Positions 4,137-6,132 of a stretch of DNA of 6,132 nucleotides are shown here, piece by piece. Under the pieces are notes generated by a model, which was given only the letters and a program-made list of their open reading frames with translations, did no database searches and was not told the DNA's origin. The position numbers were made by a program, and so were the translations under genes. The stretch spans positions 1 through 6,132 of the forward strand of contig CABSRC010000093.1 in the NCBI GenBank assembly GCA_902480035.1, written 5' to 3'. Source of the stretch: an uncultured Streptococcus sp. (GTDB lineage Bacteria; Bacillota; Bacilli; Lactobacillales; Streptococcaceae). The number at the start of each line of letters is the position of its first letter. Position 1 is the stretch's first letter.

Positions 4137-6132
4137 AACCAGCTAGCAGTTGGAGATAACGGGGCCTTGGATGTTACCCTCTTGTATGGGGACAAACAAG
4201 ACCATCCAGGTGGCATGTCCTATTTTACAGGGGATACCATGTCTGGCTATATCCAGATTACCCCTAAAAATTTGACAACCGACATTAACGATGTCGCGAT
4301 TACTTTGAAAGTACCAGGCAAGTACCTCAGAGAAGTCAGCATTCCAGACTTTAATAGTGCCTCAGAGCATGATAAACCAACGGTAACAAAGGTTGGTGAT
4401 GATTATCAAGTCACCCTTCACTTTAGCAATTACCAAAAATCAGAAGTGTTGACCTTGCCTTTTATCGGGAAGTTTACAATCGGGTATCCACCGACGAATT
4501 ACTCGCTAGATATCACAGGAACTTTGAACATCAATGGGCAAGAAACAGCGCTCAATGATATCATTTGGAAGCCTAAGTACAACGATTATCGTTTCACCAA
4601 GTACATCAACCAAAACTTGAACGAAGCCATGTCTAAGGACTATGCGGAAGCAATGCCAGGTATTGTCAAAGGTGCGGATGGAAAGAACTATATTGAAACA
4701 CCAACTTCTGTTCCATTTGCCTTCCAATTGGACGGAATGCGTGGTCAATACGGTGGTCAATACCGTCAGTTAGAATCAGCAACGATCACTGATAAGTTAC
4801 CAACCTATACAGATAAGAGTGGGAAGACTCGCACAGCTGTTCTCGATACAGCCAAGTCTGAAGGCTGGGTAGACAATGGAGATGGTACCGTTACGAAGAC
4901 GTTCAAGGCGGATGCAAACGACAATCCAGCAGCTTATCACCAAGAATTTATGACCAAAATCAAGGATACAAGTTACCTCTACTTGAAATTCCCTGATTTG
5001 GTCTTAGAAAAAGACCAAACCCTCAAGGACGTTCTTAGTAAGGATTTGACCAATACTGGTAGCATCGTAGGAATTCCTGCCAACCGTGGAGAGGGAGAAC
5101 CAGATATTACTGCGGAAGATTCCCTTATTTTCCGTTTGACTTCACGTGACCTTGAAGGAGCCGGAAGCTTTGCCAAACGGGCTGATGGGGATGTTTATGA
5201 TTCAACAGATTACAAGGCTGCTAATTACAAGTGGATTCTAAAATTTCATAATAACACCCCTTCACCTCAGAAGAATTTTGTTTTTTACGATGAGACTGTG
5301 GACCCTCGCTTGAAGTTTACCAGGATCGATTATAGTCGCCTGATGGAAGGAAACTATGGGATTGGGAAACAAATCCATACCATTGTCAAACGAATCATCC
5401 TGACTATGGAAGATGGTAGTACGAAAGAAATTCAGTCAGAAGCAGATAAAGACGGGAACGGTCTAATTGATTTGACCAAGTATGGAACCGTTGTGGGCTG
5501 GCGGATGGAAATGAAGGATGATTTTGTCCTTCAATCTGGTCAGGGAATTACCCTCAATAGCTATACAAGCTTCAAGGATCCTGAAAAGACGCGTTACGAT
5601 GAAACGGATGCGACCAAAAATGTCTACAAGAATACAGGCCGTGTGACTTATAAAACACAGTCAAACGTTGCCAAAGATCAGTCAGCAGATTGGAGCTTTA
5701 AGCTGATTCCTATGAAGGAAAGCTTTGAAATTGCAAAAACGACTGATTACAATGATGTTCGCTATACTGATGGACAAAATATTCGTTTTGGTTTGATGGC
5801 AACCAAAGTAGTTTTAGATCCTGATAAGAATTATGGAGACCTACGGATTATTGATCTTTATGATCCGAATACCCTTAAAGTCGATTTTAAAGATTTTGAG
5901 AGAAACCTTGCCTCTAGTGAAAAAGGTATGAAATTCCTTAAGAGCTACGAGGTTATTGAAAATTACCACAATTCAGGTCGAACCGCTATTGTGATGCATT
6001 TGGACCAAAAAGAGTTTATTAAAGCTTCTCTTATGGATCTTAATCGTGTGCGTTTACCGTTTATCGTGGCCGATTTAAAAGGAAAAGATGACGGTGGAAC
6101 CTTCACCAATAAAGTATATGTGGCAGGAGACG
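4026..6132 (+). CDS. Large secreted surface protein, probable wall-anchored adhesin (3' end outside window)
   Basis: The frame is open from ATG 4026 to the right edge: 702 full codons without a stop. Residues 1-37 form a Sec signal peptide (Lys-rich start, hydrophobic core FVILTILMMLG, AYA cleavage site before Asn38). There is no YSIRK motif. The mature part is hydrophilic, rich in Asp, Lys, Thr and Tyr, and has no cysteine, as is typical of Gram-positive wall proteins. Its alternating pattern suggests several beta-sandwich modules. Rough blocks are 45-180; 185-300, with SATITDKLPTYTDKSGK and GWVDNGDGTVTKTF; 365-545, with KWILKFHNN, FYDETVDPRLKFTRID and KYGTVVGWRMEM; and 555-702, with SFEIAKTTDYNDVRYTDGQ. 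They resemble stalk or isopeptide-type adhesin modules, but I cannot name a family. DKDGNGLID (474-482) looks like a partial calcium loop. An LPXTG anchor would be expected downstream and is not visible. Confidence 0.85.
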   Translation, partial: MKKLSLLWKNFLNKGFVILTILMMLGQLGQGAVTAYANQLAVGDNGALDVTLLYGDKQDHPGGMSYFTGDTMSGYIQITPKNLTTDINDVAITLKVPGKYLREVSIPDFNSASEHDKPTVTKVGDDYQVTLHFSNYQKSEVLTLPFIGKFTIGYPPTNYSLDITGTLNINGQETALNDIIWKPKYNDYRFTKYINQNLNEAMSKDYAEAMPGIVKGADGKNYIETPTSVPFAFQLDGMRGQYGGQYRQLESATITDKLPTYTDKSGKTRTAVLDTAKSEGWVDNGDGTVTKTFKADANDNPAAYHQEFMTKIKDTSYLYLKFPDLVLEKDQTLKDVLSKDLTNTGSIVGIPANRGEGEPDITAEDSLIFRLTSRDLEGAGSFAKRADGDVYDSTDYKAANYKWILKFHNNTPSPQKNFVFYDETVDPRLKFTRIDYSRLMEGNYGIGKQIHTIVKRIILTMEDGSTKEIQSEADKDGNGLIDLTKYGTVVGWRMEMKDDFVLQSGQGITLNSYTSFKDPEKTRYDETDATKNVYKNTGRVTYKTQSNVAKDQSADWSFKLIPMKESFEIAKTTDYNDVRYTDGQNIRFGLMATKVVLDPDKNYGDLRIIDLYDPNTLKVDFKDFERNLASSEKGMKFLKSYEVIENYHNSGRTAIVMHLDQKEFIKASLMDLNRVRLPFIVADLKGKDDGGTFTNKVYVAGD
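4740..4763 (+). repeat. In-frame 12-bp tandem duplication (RGQY-GGQY)
   Basis: Two adjacent 12-base units, CGTGGTCAATAC and GGTGGTCAATAC, differ at one base and encode RGQY and GGQY (residues 239-246). It reads as a short in-frame duplication in a probable loop of the adhesin, with no effect on the frame. Confidence 0.75.

Noticed and set aside
4506..4760. An 84-codon minus-strand frame within the surface-protein gene
   Set aside because: It is antisense to a long frame with signal peptide and ribosome binding site, and shows no domain of its own.
1..6132. CRISPR array, insertion sequence, tRNA or rRNA
   Set aside because: No regularly spaced repeats, transposase-like frame, transposon ends with coding content, or recognisable structural RNA was seen on either strand.

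Overview
The window looks like chromosomal DNA of a low-to-moderate GC Firmicute, most likely an oral Streptococcus. The reasons are the typical streptococcal C-terminus of ribosomal protein S4 at the left edge, strong AAGGAG-type ribosome binding sites, extended TG-N -10 promoters, a PabB-PabC fusion enzyme, and a large secreted, cysteine-free surface protein. The species cannot be fixed from the sequence alone.

Layout from left to right. (1) Bases 1-124 are the 3' end of rpsD on the + strand, followed by a strong hairpin terminator (142-175). This terminator sits between convergent genes and probably serves both. (2) Bases 207-2548 hold a two-gene minus-strand operon. A fused aminodeoxychorismate synthase component I / aminodeoxychorismate lyase (folate/p-aminobenzoate synthesis) is followed, with a one-base TGATG stop/start overlap, by a small alpha/beta-hydrolase. 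(3) Bases 2549-2667 are a divergent promoter region. The pabB promoter is placed so that transcription should begin at the A of the start codon, suggesting a leaderless mRNA. (4) Bases 2668-3723 encode a polytopic membrane acyltransferase of the acyltransferase-3 type, ended by its own terminator (3734-3764). (5) Bases 3765-4025 are a regulatory intergenic region with a 13-bp-arm palindrome flanked by 8-bp direct repeats, two candidate promoters and a small leader hairpin. (6) From 4026 to the right edge runs an open reading frame of at least 702 codons. It encodes a Sec-secreted, beta-rich, cysteine-free surface protein, probably a wall-anchored adhesin, whose C-terminus lies outside the window.

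Functionally this is housekeeping DNA (translation, folate) meeting a cell-surface segment (membrane acyltransferase plus adhesin). No mobile element, CRISPR array, tRNA or rRNA is visible. The least expected signals are a perfect 16-bp inverted repeat joining the rpsD coding end to the spacer beyond its terminator, the apparently leaderless pabB, and the palindrome with flanking direct repeats in front of the adhesin gene. None of these amounts to clear evidence for a wholly new system.
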